Shown one piece after another: positions 63,810 to 64,000 of a DNA stretch of 64,000 bases. The translations under genes and the position numbers were made by a program. Source of the stretch: Litchfieldia alkalitelluris (GTDB lineage: Bacteria; Bacillota; Bacilli; Bacillales; Bacillaceae_L); contig NZ_KV917374.1 of assembly GCF_002019645.1 (NCBI RefSeq), positions 4,228,696 to 4,292,695 of the forward strand, given 5' to 3'. Position 1 is the first letter of the stretch. Every line of letters begins with the position of its first letter. The notes beneath the pieces were generated by a model, which ran no database searches, was not told the DNA's origin, and saw nothing but the letters and a program-made list of their open reading frames with translations.

Positions 63810-64000
63810 TTTGAATAAGTATTTGCACCATAGAAATATGAAAAAGTTTACTGCTTATAATGAGTGGGAATTTTGGTGATTCCAGTGGCTTTGATAGAGC
63901 TGCAGAAGATAAAAGAAGGAGGAAGTAAATCATAGACCTTCTTTGATTAAGTTGCCTAAGCGAAAACAAATAGGAACTCAATCATAGACCTGCTTTGATC
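63810..64000. repeat. Left edge of a fifth repeat array
   Basis: GTATTTGCACCATAGAAATATGAAAA (spaced as in the array linkers) is followed by a degenerate A-like start and, at 63928 and 63980, two copies of AATCATAGACCTnCTTTGAT exactly 52 bp apart. The window ends inside the second copy. The period equals that of the type C hairpin arrays, but the unit sequence differs. Confidence 0.55.

Noticed and set aside
1-64000. tRNA, rRNA, IS or prophage genes
   Set aside because: None of their conserved sequences were recognised on either strand by eye; a tRNAscan or IS search would settle it.

Overview
The window looks like a chromosomal segment of a low-GC, endospore-forming Bacillaceae (Bacillus sensu lato). 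Supporting signs are a CwlJ-type germination hydrolase, YuzB-, YrhK-, YndM- and YpuA-like proteins, a pbuE gene behind a B. subtilis-type adenine riboswitch, strong AGGAGG ribosome sites and frequent TTG/GTG starts. No rRNA, tRNA, phage, plasmid or IS transposase gene is visible.

Layout. 0-12 kb: two tandem aldo/keto reductases (the first cut by the window edge), an HxlR regulator, cwlJ, yrhK, a divergent GH127 glycosidase/AraC pair, riboswitch-pbuE, a decayed acetyltransferase and kinase remnant, and small lipoprotein and membrane genes. 12-18 kb: a Fur-type siderophore ABC transporter (ATPase, binding lipoprotein, two permeases) whose two halves are separated by a terminator and about 0.8 kb of repeats; it is divergent from a ferredoxin-NADP reductase. 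18-30 kb: acyltransferase, SufR-like regulator, TrhO, pirin, nitroreductase, and decayed methyltransferase and YthPQ-like ABC genes. 30-34 kb: two paralogous lipoproteins ending in GFGSGSS..GG, a DUF350 membrane protein and a glutathionylspermidine-synthase-like ATP-grasp ligase, resembling the enterobacterial ygiB/ygiC and yjfLMC sets. 34-45 kb: a segment bracketed by inverted repeat arrays and holding oppBC pseudogenes, pncB, a ypuA-like gene, an iron alcohol dehydrogenase and an aldo/keto reductase. 45-58 kb: TauE exporter, RND efflux pump with orphan TetR-type operators, azoreductase, a PAS histidine kinase with an in-frame TGA, LTA synthase, a metallophosphoesterase pseudogene, a DGC protein and two DUF421 proteins. 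58-62 kb: ScdA/RIC, a small CuA-domain lipoprotein with a SCO-type chaperone and a membrane partner, and a hemerythrin; scdA and the hemerythrin gene share a 14-bp palindrome about 60-75 nt upstream. 62-64 kb: a MATE transporter and the edge of another repeat array.

Three themes stand out. (1) The lipoprotein/DUF350/ATP-grasp locus looks like a peptide-conjugation system acting on lipoprotein Gly-Gly tails. (2) Modular repeat arrays have interchangeable cassettes (A, B, and tandem C hairpins) joined by a conserved linker, found at four loci and at the right edge. (3) Gene decay is dense: about a dozen genes carry frameshifts or in-frame stops of all three types. Either this region is under relaxed selection or the assembly has errors; substitution-type stops argue that errors are not the whole story.
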